A DNA stretch of 64,000 nt from Aristolochia californica. Its lineage: Eukaryota > Streptophyta > Magnoliopsida > Piperales > Aristolochiaceae. Positions 45,291 to 56,711 of this stretch are shown here, one piece after another. Made by a program: the position numbers and the translations under genes. The notes beneath the pieces were generated by a model, which saw only the letters and a program-made list of their open reading frames with translations, made no database searches and was not told where the DNA came from. Location of the stretch: contig JARWKL010000010.1 in NCBI GenBank assembly GCA_029961685.1, positions 22,666,067 through 22,730,066 of the forward strand, given 5' to 3'. The stretch's first letter is position 1. Each line of letters opens with the position of its first letter.

Positions 45291-46249
45291 TCAACAACAA
45301 TACTTGCCCACATATGGACTTATGGAAACTACAACACCTTCCCAGACAGGGTCTTATGGCAATAGCAAATACTAGCCCACATAGATCTTATGACAAGAAC
45401 AACACTTGTCCACATAGGGACTTACGACAACACTAAGTATAGATGCTTAGCAAGTTAAGACTACATAAATCTCTTGCTTTTCAATCAAGCACAATATGCC
45501 TCTTGATAGACAGATAGATCAATGGAACAACATAATATAATATAAAAAATACTTAAGTGGTTCTACCAATAAGATTGGCACCACTATGTATAAAAATTAA
45601 AAGTTTATGATAATCTCTTCAAAGAGTTTTGATATCAAAATTCAAAACTCAGATAAAGTAATTTATCAAAACTCAAATCAACCAAACAAAGTACTAAAAT
45701 AACTATGAATGTAAAAGCAAATACTTAGCTTGCTTAAAAAACTCAATTTGAAGACCTCCATTCTTCTAACTTTAGACTATGGGACAAGTGGATCATAGAG
45801 TATGAATGTGAGGCACTTCAAATTCATGGCTAAGTGTTGAGCATAGGTTGACTCCTATGTTATTTTTTATGATAAAAAATATAAATTGATCTAACAATTT
45901 GAAAAACTAAGTATTCAGATATTTCACCTTCAAGAGTCAATGTATCTCAAGGTTTAAAACTTCACAACGATCAAGCCTACACAAGATCGCAAGCATCATT
46001 GAAGTACATCACTAGAAGAAGCACCCACAAGGAAGAAGACAACGAGAAGACTAGAGTTCAAATGTAAAAGTTAAATGTCCATACTCAGTCGCAATGTAAG
46101 AGAGTATTCCTAAACTCCCTTCGTTAAGTACTATTGTGAAATTGGAGCTTTAAGTCACAAAATGCATATAGCTATGTTTAAGAACATCACTTAGAACTTG
46201 TTAGAAAACTTAGAGAAAAAAACATTCTCGTATTTTAAATGTCAACATA

Positions 46250-46765
46250 GTTGAACTGACACTGGAGTGATCGATCATCTAGAACTGTAGGGGCCAAAAA
46301 TATAAAGCATGATTGAGAAACCGAAGTCGATTGATCCATCATCTAGAACATGACTATTTCATGCTATAGAGTCTGATCAATCATCCCATTTGGATTGATT
46401 GATCAATTCCACCTAGGCAAACAAATTTTACATTGTATGATTGATTACCCCACCTGATTGATTGATCAGATAGAATCTTGCCGATCAAACAGAATCTTGC
46501 AAGTCAGGGGCATAAAGCATGATTGATAATAGGAAATGCACTAATCGATCATATTTGTATTGCACAGTCAAAGGGAATTCTGATTGATCAATCATCCCCT
46601 AGTCAATGAATGAGTAACTTAACTTTTCTAGACCAACTATAACATATTGATCAATCAGTCCATCAATCAATATGTCATTGTCTAACAGAAAAGTAGTTTT
46701 TATGATCAATTGATCGATTAGTCACATAACAATTATTGACCAATCAAAGTACTGATTTTTTCTAA
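46250..46765 (+). repeat. Cluster of TGATTGATCAATCA-type palindromes in the E1 LTR
   Basis: About a dozen degenerate copies of a GATTGATC/GATCAATC core in 500 bp, for example near 46376, 46393, 46440, 46458, 46578 and 46713. The E2 copy (58705-59200) keeps most of them. Repeated short boxes in this part of an LTR commonly act as enhancers; here that is inference. Confidence 0.6.
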
Positions 46766-47471
46766 CGGGCAAAAAATGACTAGTTCGAGTTGGGGAAGTT
46801 TTTTATACCCCACCAAACATTGTATTGAAAATTTTAATGAGAATTTATTTGAAAATATCCTAAGCATTTACTCCCAATCTTCCAAAATCTCTTAAAAATG
46901 CTTTAGAGTGAAGGAAGGAGTCATATTCTTTGAAATTTCACGTCTCTTTCTATCCCATCCTTGCTTTCATATAGTCAAGCTCCTTCAATCACTTCACATT
47001 GTGTTGCCAAGGAAGAGGAAGCTTGGATCTCTCAAGGAGAATGATCTCTCCAAGTAAGGGTGTACATTTTTCCTTTATATTTACTTAAATTTATGAAAGG
47101 TACATCTAGAACCCATAGAATCAAGATACAAATGGCCAGCTAGAGCTAGAATCTAGTAGCAATCTCTTGGGAAGATTGGTGTTGTAAAATACATGTATTG
47201 AGCTACACATGGTTTAAAGAAAACTGATATCTCTTTATGTAATTTCGGCTATTTGAGCTTTTGAATAGTGGAATTTCCCAAGCAATGGTTCTCTCGCAGT
47301 GAATACCAATAGGGGAACTTCAATAACAAATTTTTTTTGTCTCCTATGGTGTGTACATGTTTTGTTTTACATCGAATTACTTTTATGCATGATTTTTATT
47401 ACATGTACAACTTAATTTTAATTCAATATTCTCAATTCATCCTCCCCTTGAGAAGCCATTGGGGTAACAAT

Positions 47472-47486
47472 TGGTATCATAGTGGG
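47472..47486 (+). other. E1 primer-binding site
   Basis: TGGTATCATAGTGGG, a variant of the initiator tRNA-Met complement (TGGTATCA kept). E2 has the same sequence at 59909. Confidence 0.7.
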
Positions 47487-47536
47487 CCAAACACTTAATT
47501 GAAATCAAAATCCTCGTGATTTTGAAAAAAGAATAA

Positions 47537-49082
47537 ATGGCATCTCAAGACAAATTGCTCCTTCCCGAAGAACAATATGCCAACTATCCACCTTTGTTCA
47601 ATGGAAAAAAAATATGGATATTAGAAGGTAAGAATGGAATTCTTCCTTCAATCTATGAATTTGGACATATAGCATGTAACCAAGAATGGTCCTTTTGAGC
47701 CTCAAAAACTTGAATATGGCCTTCCGATTGAAAATGAATTCAATGAGCTAACTAGAAAAGAGAAAGAGCAGCTCAAGACAAACTTTAAGGCCTTAAACCT
47801 AGAACCAAATGAGTTCAATAGGGTCCCCACATGTAAAATTGTCAAGAAAATTTGGGAAAAACTAAAGGTCACACATGAAGGAATCACTAGAGTAAAAGAC
47901 TCTAGAATTAGCTTATTGCTAGCCCAAGAAGATGAATTCAAAATGAAACTAGGTGAGTCAATAGCTGAGATGAACTCTAGGTTCACTCATATAATTTATG
48001 AGTTGAACATTCTAGGAGAAGAGATTTCCTTGTATAGACAAAATGACAAGCTACTCAAGGCACTTCCAAAGTTATAGGAGGGAAGGAAGATAACCGTGCA
48101 TGAGAATGATAACTTTAGAACTATAAGCTTAGAGTAACTATTTTGAATCCTTCTCACTTATGAGATGGAACCTCAAGATTTTGAGGAATAGCAAGCTAAG
48201 AAAATTGCTCTTAAGCCAAAGACGAGTGTTGAAAGTAACTCTAGTGAAGAGAGCTCTGATGAAGTAAGTTTCATCACTAGACATCTTCAAAGAATCTATA
48301 GGAAAAATAAGAATTTCATAAAAGGCCAATATAGAACTCAAAATGACAAATTCTATAAGGTTACTGATGTTTGTTTTGAGTGTGGGAAACTAGGACATAG
48401 AAAAAACAAATATCCAAAGCTTGAAGAAAGAACCCCATCTACAAGCAAAGATCCCAAGAACAAAAAGAAGAAAGTCTTGATCTCATTTTTGGATGCAATT
48501 GAAGAAAAAAGTCTATTCATTGTCTAAACAAATATAAAGAGAAAATCAATGCTCAATTACATGAGATTGCAAGGCTCAAAGAAGAGCTTGTTGGAGGCTA
48601 ATGAAAGATATATAGCAAGTGCCTCATGACAAAATGAATTGATAGACAAGTTAACATGTGATTGACTTGCATTTGAAAAGAAGAGTTTAGACTTAGAACA
48701 TCAAGTCAAACTTCTATCTCTCAAATCCACATCTAAGAAGAAAGTTGGAAAGAAGAGTACAAAGTAAAACAAGAAATTTTCTCCCATTCCTCACATTAGA
48801 TGCCACTATTGCAATGAGAGCAGTCACTATGCCCACATTTATGAAATTAAGAATGAAAAAGGCATCAAACAAACTTGGGGTACCCAAATCAACCGGAAAG
48901 GTTGTAGTAACCCAAAAGAAGTTTGAATAACAAGCTTGGAAACCCAAATCACCTAGAACCTCAAATGTTATCCCAAAAGGACCCAACCTAAAATAGATCT
49001 CTAAGGGTTAGAATTTTCGTGATGTAGGTATGCCTCCAAGCCAAGGCTCAAAAAAATTTTGGATTTTGGATAGAGGTTGCTC
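47537..49082 (+). pseudogene. Ty1/copia gag and start of protease, frameshifted and truncated
   Basis: ATG at 47537 opens with MASQDKLLLPEEQYANYPPL, a usual copia gag start (a YPPLFNGK motif). The frame shifts near 47600-47640. A long decayed gag follows, with KKIWEKLKVTHEG and SRISLLLAQEDEFKM (about 47850-47950), which belong to the UBN2-type gag core. A CCHC knuckle near 48372 reads CFECGKLGHRKNKY, its last Cys changed to Tyr, and a second CHYCNESSHYAH-type finger lies near 48790. The protease opening near 49055-49080 reads WILDRGCS where the family has DSG, and the sequence breaks off there. Several stops occur. Confidence 0.8.
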
Positions 49083-50420
49083 CCTTTCCCTCGACTCCAT
49101 CTTATTCGAAACTGTATTTAGCTTTTCAAAAAAAAAACTCAAGCTTGTAAAAGTTCCAAAAGTAGAAAATTGATTCTTACCCACATGTGTTTCAGTTTCC
49201 TTGACCTTGTTCTCAACCAAAATCTAACCCTCACTCCAAACATGACCTCTAAACCCCACCTTGACCAATTCCAACCCTGCTCATTTCTTTTTCCCACAAC
49301 CTTGTTCCTTGACCTGTGTGTTCAAGGCCATGTTTTCAAAAACCCAATTCTGAGCCGCAACCCTAAACCCTAAACCTTAAATACCAATAATAAATAAAAT
49401 TAATGCTTAAATACAATATGCATCAACTAATGCATCATACATATAAACAATACGTTCTTGATATGCCAATTTTTATCATAGATATAGAGAAATCCTCTCC
49501 TCCTTGCTCATCCATTCCATTCTGAATTAATTCGGCCAAAATTCAAAATCTTAATCCCTACATAATGGTAGGAACAAAAATAGTATTGGGCATTAAAAAA
49601 GCTCCCATTATGAATAAAAAAAACAGTGTATAATTTTTAATAAATAGTCAACATTAAGAAGGTGAAACAAAAAAGAAACGCCAGTATGATCCAATGAAGG
49701 CACGCTGGTTTATCTTCTTCATTCGCAGATGAAAAGCTGCCCTGAAGTGGAAAATACGGAAGAGAAGAGAAACACAACTGAAACGGAAAAGAAAGAAGAA
49801 GAACAGGGAAAAAAGGCTGAAACGAAAAATAAAAGAGAAGAGACAAGAGCAAAGAGGCTCACGTGTGGGAGTCAGAGCTGAGCGTGCAGAGACGATGATT
49901 AGATGAGCAGCGACTTACAGCAGCAGAAAGACATTCTCTCGGTAGATTTTCGGCAAAGAGTCATAGTCAAGATCGAAACTAATTGAGTTTAACTGAAATC
50001 GGTTCCAACTCGTCAAACGGAAATCACAATTGGGTTCTGCAATTTTGTCATTATCGCTTTCGTTTCTTTGAAGATCCAAAATCAATCTGATTTTCTGTTA
50101 TCTCTCGGATTTTCACTCAACTCTCGTTTTGCTTAAGAGGTTGAGGGGGTGAGAGGAAGTAGTGAATCATCTCTTCAATGCAGCAAACAATCCTGTTGAG
50201 GGGACAAGTTATGGAATAAATGTACAGCCCCGAGAAGATTCATTACTATACACAGAAAACGTGTCTTTACAATTTTATTGAGAATTTGGAGAGTTACAGA
50301 ATATTGATATCATATCACAAACAACACCAGAATATTCATTTGTTTTTTGAACCCTGTGAGAGCTACTCATTTGATCTCACAAGGTGGATTGACTTATCTG
50401 CAATAGGAGCTCAGTAGCTT
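49082..50420 (+). repeat. Direct repeat D2 (partner D1, 42363-43740)
   Basis: Starts at CTTTCCCTCGACTCCATC directly after the broken copia protease and runs to GCTCAGTAGCTTGA. Unlike D1 it continues without a break into F-box sequence, so D2 is the host-side copy. The telomere-like CCCTAAACCCTAAACC is at 49361. Confidence 0.9.
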
Positions 50421-50745
50421 GAACTTGGTGATATTCGATGGATGAAGAAATTCAAAAAACCGGATTGTTTGTTCTCTTGTCCATCGATATATTCACTCGA
50501 CTTTACCTGATGCATAAAGGAGCCTCATTACATTTTCAATGGTCTCAAATCTCTAAAAAATGAAAGCAATGAAGATTGATAATCTTCGACTGAAGAGATG
50601 GAGATAAGTAAGCCGAACCTGAAGAGTCTTAAGTACAATGGTCGAGTTTGGAACAAGCCCACTTTCAACAACATCCTCCCTGGATGAAGCTACGGAGATT
50701 CTCACCCTTGACCTCGAATTCTAATTTGAACTATCCAGGGATATA
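50220..50745 (+). pseudogene. F-box/LRR remnant (middle to C-terminal)
   Basis: After the D2 frame (50220-50417) come DIRWMKKFKKPDCLFSCPSI-type and SLDFT-type segments (50430-50500), corresponding to DIRWGMNKFRMPNSLLSCLSI and SLDLTW of the 13529-14395 gene, then ISKPNLKSLKYNGRV (50605-50650) and a C-terminal tail. Stops and frame changes interrupt it throughout. It lies just upstream of the next F-box copy, mirroring the tandem arrangement at 9259-9870. Confidence 0.65.
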
Positions 50746-51021
50746 GATCAAATCAAGTTTTTGCCCAGAAAATAGATTGATTAACACAATAATTTTTTTT
50801 GTTATTTTAGATCACAAATAGCAGTGTGTAACAAACAAAAAGCCAGTCAATGGACTTTCTGCATAACAGAACCTTTACTCAGAAGACTGACTATATCAGC
50901 AAGCTACTAGAAAATATTATTCACTACATACTCTCTTTTCTTCCATTGAAGTGTGCTGTGATGACATCAATTCTGTCTAGGCAATGGATAAACATGTGGA
51001 AACCCCTATGGCTTTACAACA

Positions 51022-51123
51022 CTATTATAGGCTTGACAAGGAGTTCACAACAAATTTAAAGAAGCTATTATAGGCTTGACAAGGAGTTCACAACAAATTT
51101 AAAGAAGCTATTATAGGCTTGAC
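51022..51123 (+). repeat. 43-bp tandem repeat, 2.4 units
   Basis: Units 51022-51064 and 51065-51107 are identical, followed by a 16-bp partial unit. The period is not a multiple of three, so the duplication itself destroys the F-box reading frame. Confidence 0.95.
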
Positions 51124-51340
51124 ACTATTATGGATGTACAAGTTGTTTACCAACTTCTACAACTCCATACTCTGGACAAGATTAAGAAGTTTCTCCCGTT
51201 CTTTTGTCTTAGTGACAAATACTCATCCGATCTCACAGAATGGATTAATATTGTCAAAGTCGAAAGATTTGGGGAACTTGTGCTTGATTTGAGTGGAAGT
51301 GTAAGGCACTCAAACTCAACAGATGATGATGATATCAGGT

Positions 51341-51383
51341 GGGGGGAGAGGGGAGGGGGGGGGGGGGGGGGTGGGGGGCGGTG
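51341..51383 (+). repeat. Expanded G-rich tract within an LRR-coding segment
   Basis: Some 40 bases of nearly pure G with A, T and C interruptions replace the short GGTGGGGGATG of the paralogues (for example 62696-62706). Several runs of at least three G could fold as a G-quadruplex. Confidence 0.9.
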
Positions 51384-51649
51384 AATAAATTCAGAATGTC
51401 AAACTCTTTGTTCTCTTGTCTATCAATATCATCTCTCAACTTAACTTGCTGGATACTGGAACATCCACAAGATGTCAAGGGTTTCAAAACCCTAAGAAGT
51501 GTTGCTATCTATCATGTGGTCATTACTGGTGATCAATTAGGTGAGATAATTAGTGGGTCCCCTCTTCTCGAGGACTTGACTTTGAGTTGCTACAACTCCC
51601 TGAAGTCAGTGAAAATTGATCATCTTCAACTGAAAAGATTAAGAGTGGA

Positions 51650-51975
51650 GTTAAGTAGCTTGAACTTGATGATATTCGTTGGATGAAGAACTACAGAAAA
51701 GTGGACTGTTTGTTCTCTTGTCCATCGATATCTTCACTCAACTTAACCTGATGAATACAATTTCAATGGTTCTAAATCTCTAAAAAATGAAAGTAAGGAA
51801 GATTGATCAACTTTGGCTAAAGAGATGGAGATAAGCAAGCCGAACCTCAAGAATCTCAAGGTCAAGGGTCGAGTTGTGACAAGCCCACTTTGAAAGACAT
51901 CCCCTCCCTAAATGAAGCTTCCGAGATGCTCACCATTGACCTCGACTTCTACTTTGAACTATCCAGGGATGTTGA
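51650..51975 (+). pseudogene. Second F-box/LRR C-terminal remnant
   Basis: Starts like the 50430 remnant (AGTAGCTTGAACTTGATGATATTC) and ends with EISKPNLKNLKVKGRV-type and PSLNEAS-type segments, then a LDFYFELSRDVDH-type tail, in a broken frame. It is the inverted counterpart of the 9675-9870 fragment. Confidence 0.65.
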
Positions 51976-53056
51976 CCACTTGTACTCGAGACTTTCAAAT
52001 TGAATGCTCAACCCAGCCAGCTGCTACTTTGAACCATTACATTTGTCAAATTGAATGCTCAACCCAACCAGTTCAGCATCTAGACCGGTTGGGTTGAGCA
52101 TTTCAATTTGAAAACTGGATTGTTCAACTTGTCAATATCTCAAGTACTGGCGGAGCTCCAGCAGTGTTTACCTCTGATAAGCAAGCAGACGAACTTAAAT
52201 GGAGTTGAGAATATTTAAGAAAGCACCATTAAAGAAAAAAAAAAAGCGGATTCAAATAGCAATGGAGAGAGCACCAAAATTGCACATTTTAAACAGATGA
52301 ATGAATGAGAAAAGGCTTACAAATGGATCGATTGGAGTATAGGAATCCAGTCTCCTAGAAGAAAGAGGATCACAAGTTTGAACAGCTATGTTGTTCCTCT
52401 TCTTTGCTGCAATTTCTTTATAGAATTCAAAAGAAGAAGAAGATGAAAGGAAAGACAAAACACTCTTTATTCTCTTTCCCTTACTCTCATTGCTCTAACT
52501 CTCTCCTGCTTTATATAACTCTTGTTTATGTATTTCTGACTGTAACAAACAATTCAGACATTCAATGCACTCATAAAATTTGTTGTAACAAACCTAAAAG
52601 TTGGTTGTAACTTGTAAAACACCAGCAAATCGGTGGTCTCCCCTACTCTTTCCTTCTTTATATAACTCTTGTTAATGCATTTTTGGCTCTAACAAACAAT
52701 GCAGTCATTGATTGCGCTCATAAAATTGGTTGTTACAAACCTGAAAATTAATTGTAACTTGTAAGACACTAGGAAATAGGTTGTTACAAACCTGATGATG
52801 GGGTGTGACAGATGTTGCTGTGTTAGCAACCATTTTAGGATGGAAGCAGAAAGTGCCAACAGCCACGTGGATGAGTGGTGTCAGAACCAAAACTGACCCA
52901 TCGGTTTAATGATTTTTTGTTTCTTATATAGGGAAAATAGATAGAGCTGAAATTCGGAAGATCTGGCCCGTTAGTCTGGTCCTATCGTAATTGGACCGAG
53001 TAAGATTACGCCTGGTTCAATGCTTACAAAGTAATGTGAAAAAATTCAGTTATACC
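51975..53056 (-). repeat. Inverted copy of 8450-9290
   Basis: The reverse complement follows block A: the GGTTGGGTTGAGCATTTCAATTTG motif (52085), the microsatellite and TTATATAA promoter-like stretch (52515), the AGATGTTGCTGTGTTAGCAAC stretch and the GTGAAAAAATTCAGTTATA end. The middle (52600-52760) has an extra, partly duplicated TTATATAACTCTTGTTAATG stretch absent from A. It stops abruptly where the copia fragment begins. Confidence 0.8.
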
Positions 53057-53219
53057 TTAATGGGGTTTCGTTGAGTTATGAAGTTTCTTTCCACATGATT
53101 TTCGAGATTTCTTTCAAATAATTTTCTGAGTTCAATAAACTAAATGAGTTCCTAGACTATAGAAATAAGAAATAGAATGTGGTTACCTAATCCAGTGCAA
53201 TAACACATACATTGAGTGA

Positions 53220-53503
53220 AATATTATGGGTAAAGTCACTTCTCTTTGAATATACCTTGATGAAACTTGATTGTGACAATCAAACAATTATCTACAATTC
53301 AGTCTTTTCTAAAGGAACAAAACATTTTGAGATTGATTATCATTTTTTTTGAGAAAAATAAATCAGCTGGGATTATATCCCTTGAATATGTCTCTTCCCA
53401 AAGCCAGGTGACCGATATCTTCACTAAAGAGATTCCAATGAGACCACTTTTGTATACTAGTTCCAAGTTGGGTGTCTATGATGTGTATGCACCAACTTGA
53501 GGG
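53220..53503 (+). pseudogene. Ty1/copia pol C-terminus (RNase H end)
   Basis: Fragments of the last part of a copia polyprotein: an LDCDNQTIIYNSVF-type segment (about 53268), then ISLEYVSSQSQVTDIFTKEI (about 53370-53430) and a YTSSKLGVYDVYAPT ending at TGA (53498-53500). The motif VSSxxQxADIFTK is diagnostic for plant copia RNase H. One frame covers 53267-53500 after a short internal change near 53330. It has no upstream pol, so it is a 3'-end fragment. Confidence 0.8.
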
Positions 53504-53512
53504 GGAGTAGTG
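53498..53512 (+). other. Copia polypurine tract
   Basis: TTGAGGGGGAGTAG directly follows the pol stop, the usual copia plus-strand primer next to the 3' LTR. Confidence 0.75.
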
Positions 53513-53772
53513 GAGAAGTGAAAAGACTAAATCGTAATTTTTTTTCTTGAGTTTTTTGTTATATGTCTATCCATCTATTTCACTTATATAAAAGGGCAAC
53601 TTTGTCTAAATTCAGTCTTTCCAAGGGAGAAGAAAGGAACATGCTCTAAGCTTCTCTTTATTTTCCTCTTAATTCTCTCTCTCTTGTGTAGCTTTCTCCT
53701 TCCTCTTCTTCTTCCTCTTCTTTCTCCTCTCTTCTTCAATTTCCTTCCTTCTTCTTCTTCTACACTCAACCT
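53511..53772 (+). repeat. 3' LTR of the copia fragment
   Basis: Begins TGGAGAAGTG after the polypurine tract and contains a clear CTTATATAAAAGGGC TATA region (53582-53596) followed by C/T-rich sequence. The right end near CACTCAACC (53772) is approximate. Confidence 0.55.
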
Positions 53773-53865
53773 TAAGAGAAAACTCAAGATAAATTAATGG
53801 AATCCTAGAATATAATATTTCTAATTTTATATGAATAGTTAAAGTGGACCATAGCCAATCAAATG

Positions 53866-54240
53866 GATATACTACTAGAAATTTCCTTTGAAGGATTTTT
53901 AAACTACACAACATACTTAAATCATATAATTGGTAACTTGAGTGTTTGTTATCATCAAAATTATCTCAATGGAGGTCTTAAGATAAACATTTCCTCCATT
54001 TTTAATGTGACAAACACTCATAAGTTTATAGTGATACATATGTTACGAGTGCATAAAATGAATACAAAAAATTTCTTTGAGGAATTTTTAAACTACATAA
54101 CAAAATTAAGCCATATAATTGGTAACTTCAGTGTTTGTTATCATAAAAATTATCTCAATGGGGTTCTTAAAACCAACATTCCCTACATTTTTATAGCAGA
54201 CACTCATAAGTTTTTAGTGATACAAATGTTATGAATGAAT
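53866..54240 (+). repeat. ~190-bp tandem duplication of a dispersed repeat
   Basis: Units at about 53868-54055 and 54056-54240 share GGTAACTT(G/C)AGTGTTTGTTATCAT, AATTATCTCAATGG and CACTCATAAGTTT. The core resembles block A near 6400-6470 and 17750-17800, so this is another member of the same dispersed family. A 123-codon frame across both units is accidental. Confidence 0.75.
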
Positions 54241-56097
54241 AAAAGGAATACCAAATACAAAAATCAAACTCTTTCATTGTGACTGCCCAAAGTTCAATGC
54301 TATGTTGACTCTGTGTGGATTTGTTTACGTTCACTCCAAATTTTCTCCCCTTTTTGATATCATCAAAATTTATAATGGGGACTATAGGTATGCTTCCCTT
54401 ATAGTGATGCTCCCCCGATGTCATGCGATGCTCTCTCTTTTGCTATTGCATTCTACTACCCCTAAGATATGTACATTAGCTTGTAATTGTACTCCCCCTT
54501 AAATTTTACACTCCCTTGATTTTCATGCATTCAAGCATCCTTAAGTAGTCTCAAGTAATATCACAATCAAAACACAACTCTTTTTTTAGGGATCTTGGGA
54601 CTACATGTCTCATTTCATACTCACAAAACCATATACAATGACTAAAACACTGGTCAAAATTGTTAGTCAATTTTCACTTCTAAAGTTGAGCTAGCATGGC
54701 TCTACTTTCACCTAGATTTACTAAGTGGTTCCCTAGAAGCTAATTTTCAAGACCCTTGTCTAGAGTATATAACCTCCTTTTGGGCTACATTTTCTCGTTC
54801 TTTCCCCTACTGCTTCTTTCTCCTTTTCAATTTTCTTACCAACTATGCTCAATGGACACTCTTGGTCTCTTGACCAACTTTCTCAACTTAAGGTGACTTC
54901 ATCATCTCTTTTATGCACCACCCTTCATTTGGTTTCATGCACATTTCTCCCAAATTCTTCTATAAACTAGCCCAATGCTCCATTTCTTTCACCATACTCT
55001 ATAGTTCCTTTTGAGCCTTTAGTTTTTCATTTGCAGACATCAAATGAGATTTTGGGATTTTAGCTTTTCAACTTATCTCATTTTTTTGGCTTCTTTATTT
55101 GCTAGCCTCTATCTCAAACTCCTTATGAGGTTGCTTTCTTCTTCTTTTACTACTTCAAAAAAGATATGCTTATTTTAGAATATGAGTTCTATCTCATTTC
55201 TTCATTCATGCTTCTTGCACACTATTCATTGCCTGAATTTACCCTATAGACTCAAAACAACATAGCAAACAAATCACAAAATCACACAAATATATTAATG
55301 GATTTTTAAATAAATACAGCCAAAACATTTATTATATCCAAGATGAATCTCATCATCAATGATTTTAAAATTTATGATATTCAAGTTGAGAACATCTCTA
55401 TGTGACTTTCTTACTCTCACAAACTTACTCCTAGTTTGAAATCAAAAGAAATGTAAAAGATGATATTGAATTGTTACATCGTGAACTCTAATGATTTATA
55501 ATATCCAAAAATATTCAAGAAATAAAACAGCTTTATGAATAATTTTAACTTCTATTGCCTTTAGACTGAAAAATCTTAGCTAAGGTTTAGTTTTGGGAAA
55601 TGTGGTATCCCATAAAAATGATATCCTTTCACATTAATTAGAAATGGCAATTATTATTTTGTAGGTGACTTTTCAATTTTATCCAAAACTACACCTTTGT
55701 TAAGATTTTTTTAGTCTTTTTAGTTTAACTTGCTATAATTAGCAACACTAAAAAGTAGACAAGGTGGGTAATGTGTTAAGTATCAACCTCAAGAATTGAC
55801 GTAACTGATAATATATGTATCATTACATCTAATATGCATCATTTTTTTGATTGTATTAGTTATGTATCATCTTTCAAAGCTAATCAACACACCCAAAGTC
55901 CAACACATATTACTCGATACATGATATAAGTGACAAACGCATCCCTTGGTAAGAGGACTAAAAGCTCCAGATCCAAAATTATGTTTTTTAAGTGTTTCAG
56001 AAGAGAAAATCACAAAAGGCATCCCATTAAATTTGTATGGTCTTCCTCAACCTTGTCTAGGATAGATAAAGGAGGTGATTGTGAAGCAGCCAATTGA
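54241..56097. other. Unassigned region, possibly decayed retroelement in reverse
   Basis: Near 54490-54505 the minus strand reads TTTAAGGGGGAGTACAA, a copia-like polypurine tract, and 54560-55150 on the minus strand gives Lys/Glu-rich, stop-riddled frames of coiled-coil character. No protein family can be named. The stretch 55800-56000 weakly resembles 15400-15600. Confidence 0.35.
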
Positions 56098-56521
56098 TGT
56101 GTTGGAAGATGGCCTCCAACCCACACGACCAAGGAAGGCCCACATATCTAAGAGTATTATAACATGGGCCACCTGACCAAGAAAGGCCCACAAGATGGGC
56201 CCAAGGACCACCAACCATGATTACCACAAGCTGACATCCTTATCACATTAGTTGGAAGATCAATAAGGACTCACAAAGGCATCTTTATCTTATGGTCACG
56301 TCCTAGAAGAGTTCTAGTTTGAGTAATGTTTGTCTTTTACCTATATTGAGTTATTTAATTATACTAGGACTTATCTTTAAGAGTTAGAGTTTGGGTGTAA
56401 TTGGGACAAAGGTAATTTTATTGTAATTGGACTCAACTACCTTCCTCTATTATAAATAGAGGTTCATGTACTCTGGTTATAATAAGTCAATGAAGTATTT
56501 CTCTTTTTCATAAATTCAACA
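56098..56521 (+). repeat. LTR (424 bp), complete, start of E2
   Basis: Bounded by TGTTGGAAGATGG and AAATTCAACA, with a TGTTG/CAACA inverted terminal repeat and a CTATTATAAATAGAGG TATA region (56448). No initiator tRNA-Met site follows; the next bases are TGATGAAGG. No matching target duplication was seen. A truncated copy forms the left end of E1, and an old fragment lies at 10985-11150. Confidence 0.7.
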
Positions 56522-56549
56522 TGATGAAGGTTAGAAAATTGAAGCAATC

Positions 56550-56711
56550 ATGGAAGATTTGAGAAGGCGCTTCAATGCACAAGAACAAGTCTTTGAACCA
56601 CCAACAGAGGAACAAAAAGAATTGCTTGAATTGAATCAGTGTGAAGACATAAGTATACAAGGGTTTACAAAGGTTTCCAAAACCCCACAAAATGGGAATA
56701 CAAAGGTCTGA
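56550..56711 (+). CDS. Small open frame, 53 codons (E2 copy)
   Basis: Counterpart of 44073-44195. The first 40 codons are almost unchanged (MEDLRRRFNAQEQVFEPPTE), and the E1 stop is read through here into 13 further codons. It starts 29 bases after the LTR. Function unknown. Confidence 0.3.
   Translation: MEDLRRRFNAQEQVFEPPTEEQKELLELNQCEDISIQGFTKVSKTPQNGNTKV

Larger units (their letters stand above)
44860..47469 (+). repeat. Probable 5' LTR/leader of the E1 copia element
   Basis: The sequence ends GGGGTAACA two bases before the primer site. Inside are (CAA)n tracts (45198-45290), a CCCACATA-GACTTATGG motif series (45300-45440), a cluster of TGATTGATCAATC-type palindromes (46260-46760) and a TTTTTTATACCCC TATA-like motif (46798). 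The left boundary is not defined because no second LTR is present. Confidence 0.45.
43745..49082 (+). mobile_element. E1: truncated composite with a Ty1/copia 5' part
   Basis: From left to right: the 3' portion of an LTR (43749-44044, partner of the complete LTR 56098-56521), a spacer with a small open frame, a long copia-type LTR or leader (about 44860-47469), a primer site (47472) and gag running to the first residues of protease. There is no reverse transcriptase or integrase. The element ends inside the protease motif at 49082, where D2 begins. The whole piece up to about 47760 is duplicated as E2. Confidence 0.75.
50850..51690 (+). pseudogene. F-box/LRR gene broken by a 43-bp tandem duplication
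   Basis: ATG at 50850 opens an F-box (residues 18-55, with LLENIIHYILSFLPLKC and SRQWINMWKPLW). The frame is lost at 51022, where a 43-bp unit is repeated, and stops at about 51057. The protein resumes at 51130-51384 (VYQLLQLHTLDKIKKF, WINIVKVERFGELVLDL) and again, in another frame after a long G tract, at 51384-51686 (NSLFSCLSISSLNLTCW, SPLLEDLTLSCYNSLKSVKID). It keeps the whole F-box plus LRR order of the 13529-14395 gene but cannot be translated as one product. Confidence 0.8.

Noticed and set aside
45300..45450. Regular CCCACATA-GACTTATGG motif spacing considered as a CRISPR-like array
   Set aside because: Spacing and repeat sequence vary, and the stretch lies in a plant retroelement leader.
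53584..53914. Arg/Lys/Glu-rich minus-strand frames
   Set aside because: They come from the C/T-rich part of a copia LTR.
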